NCBI GenBank assembly: GCA_958296035.1
Contig: OY282431.1
Span: 1,925,001-1,989,000, forward strand
DNA from: Paracoccaceae bacterium
GTDB lineage: Bacteria > Pseudomonadota > Alphaproteobacteria > Rhodobacterales > Rhodobacteraceae
DNA: 64,000 nucleotides
Reading direction: 5' to 3'
Position 1 is the first letter of the stretch. Every line of letters begins with the position of its first letter. The notes under the pieces are model-generated. The model ran no database searches. It was not told the origin of the DNA and saw only the letters and a program-made list of their open reading frames with translations. A program made the translations under genes and the position numbers. Below are positions 63,529 to 64,000 of the stretch, piece by piece.

Positions 63529-63859
63529 TTCGGTTATTCAATGATCGAGTCTCAGCCCTGGTGCAGGCCAATAGGCATCCAGCTGTCCATGAGGTTGAGC
63601 TAGGACTGCCAACGCCACTTACGAAAATCTCCTTCGGGGATTGGACAAATGGCCACTGGAATTAGGCCAACTTCAACACACCCTTGCTGGATTCGGCCGG
63701 ACACCGGCGACTGGCCTTGGTTGCCGAGGTCCAGCACGACAAAACGGCAGAGTCCACGTAATCGCGTCAGAAAAATGTCTGCTTCGTCATGAATTGTGGA
63801 ATTATGCTGGTTGATTCCTGTTTGCCGGACCATGATGACGTGACCGGGAGGCGAATTCT
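63529..63859. other. Intergenic, no supported gene (331 bp)
   Basis: A 77-codon minus-strand frame lies here but has no motif or ribosome site. The 3' end holds GGGAGG for the next gene. Confidence 0.5.
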
Positions 63860-64000
63860 ATGCGTATCGATCGGCTCACTGTAAGAAATTTCAGGAACTT
63901 CGAAGAGACAACCTTTGAGTTTCATCCCCGGTTCACGGTGCAGGTGGGCGACAACGGTACCGGCAAGACGGCCGTTCTGGACGCGCTACGCGTCGGGGCG
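63860..64000 (+). CDS. AAA-family ATPase, RecF/SMC-like N-terminus (cut by window edge)
   Basis: Only 47 residues are visible: MRIDRLTVRNFRNFEETTFE, then Walker A VGDNGTGKTAVLDAL. The RxxNFRxF start plus P-loop is the hallmark of RecF/SMC/OLD-type ATPases. GGGAGG lies 8 nt before the ATG. RecF proper usually has GxNGxGKT with a similar start, so chromosomal recF, an OLD-type nuclease or a defence ATPase are all possible; the rest of the gene is needed to decide. Confidence 0.85.
   Translation, partial: MRIDRLTVRNFRNFEETTFEFHPRFTVQVGDNGTGKTAVLDALRVGA

Noticed and set aside
1-64000. tRNA, rRNA and CRISPR loci
   Set aside because: No cloverleaf-like T-arm blocks outside genes, no rRNA signatures and no regularly spaced repeats were seen.

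Overview
The window reads as chromosome of a free-living, probably marine, Gram-negative alphaproteobacterium. The evidence is lineage-typical neighbourhoods (sspB beside fumC, anmK divergent from tyrS, uvrA divergent from ssb with gyrA next), an alphaproteobacterial-type Fur without CxxC zinc motifs, a fused indolepyruvate:ferredoxin oxidoreductase, a TRAP transporter and lipid A/outer-membrane genes. No rRNA, tRNA or CRISPR array was recognised. Intergenic gaps are long for a bacterium (several of 0.4-1.8 kb), and GTG/TTG starts are common.

Layout. 1-1382: the end of an Lrp-type regulator and thyX (minus strand). 1400-2512: an apparently intact IS982-family element inserted just before the thyX start. 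2954-5950: gloA, sspB, fumC. 6103-11047: two tandem 816-residue FAD/GcvT (dimethylglycine/sarcosine dehydrogenase-like) enzymes. 11448-16041: an accessory stretch with an IS982 remnant, a three-gene minus-strand unit ending in a 748-residue protein, and 1.1 kb without recognisable genes. The large protein joins two alpha-CTD-like modules, a sigma-70 region 4 and winged helices; this is the most unusual locus here. 16042-20634: ccdA, a TusA-like protein, and the indolepyruvate oxidoreductase.

21043-32547 is a long minus-strand envelope cluster, pyrH-frr-uppS-cdsA-rseP-bamA-skp-fabZ-lpxA-lpxI-lpxB, mostly with gaps of a few bases or overlaps. Two genes usually found inside it, dxr (between cdsA and rseP) and lpxD (between skp and fabZ), are not there. 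miaA runs divergently from pyrH. miaA and rseP both seem to start at ATC codons placed 8-9 nt after strong Shine-Dalgarno sequences.

33863-36989: TRAP transporter dctPQM. 37558-43100: mazG, a nucleoside hydrolase, selO, fur, eno. 43110-44258: anmK, then about 1.8 kb with no clear gene before tyrS (46039). 47366-49647: a DUF3179 protein, a periplasmic cyclophilin and coaD. 49948-54663: a compact valine/isobutyrate degradation operon (methylmalonate-semialdehyde dehydrogenase, acyl-CoA dehydrogenase, 3-hydroxyisobutyryl-CoA hydrolase, 3-hydroxyisobutyrate dehydrogenase). 54702-63528: uvrA, ssb, gyrA, gluQ and an IscU/NifU-like scaffold. The window ends inside a RecF/SMC-like AAA ATPase (63860-).

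All assignments come from reading sequence and motifs; no database search was run.
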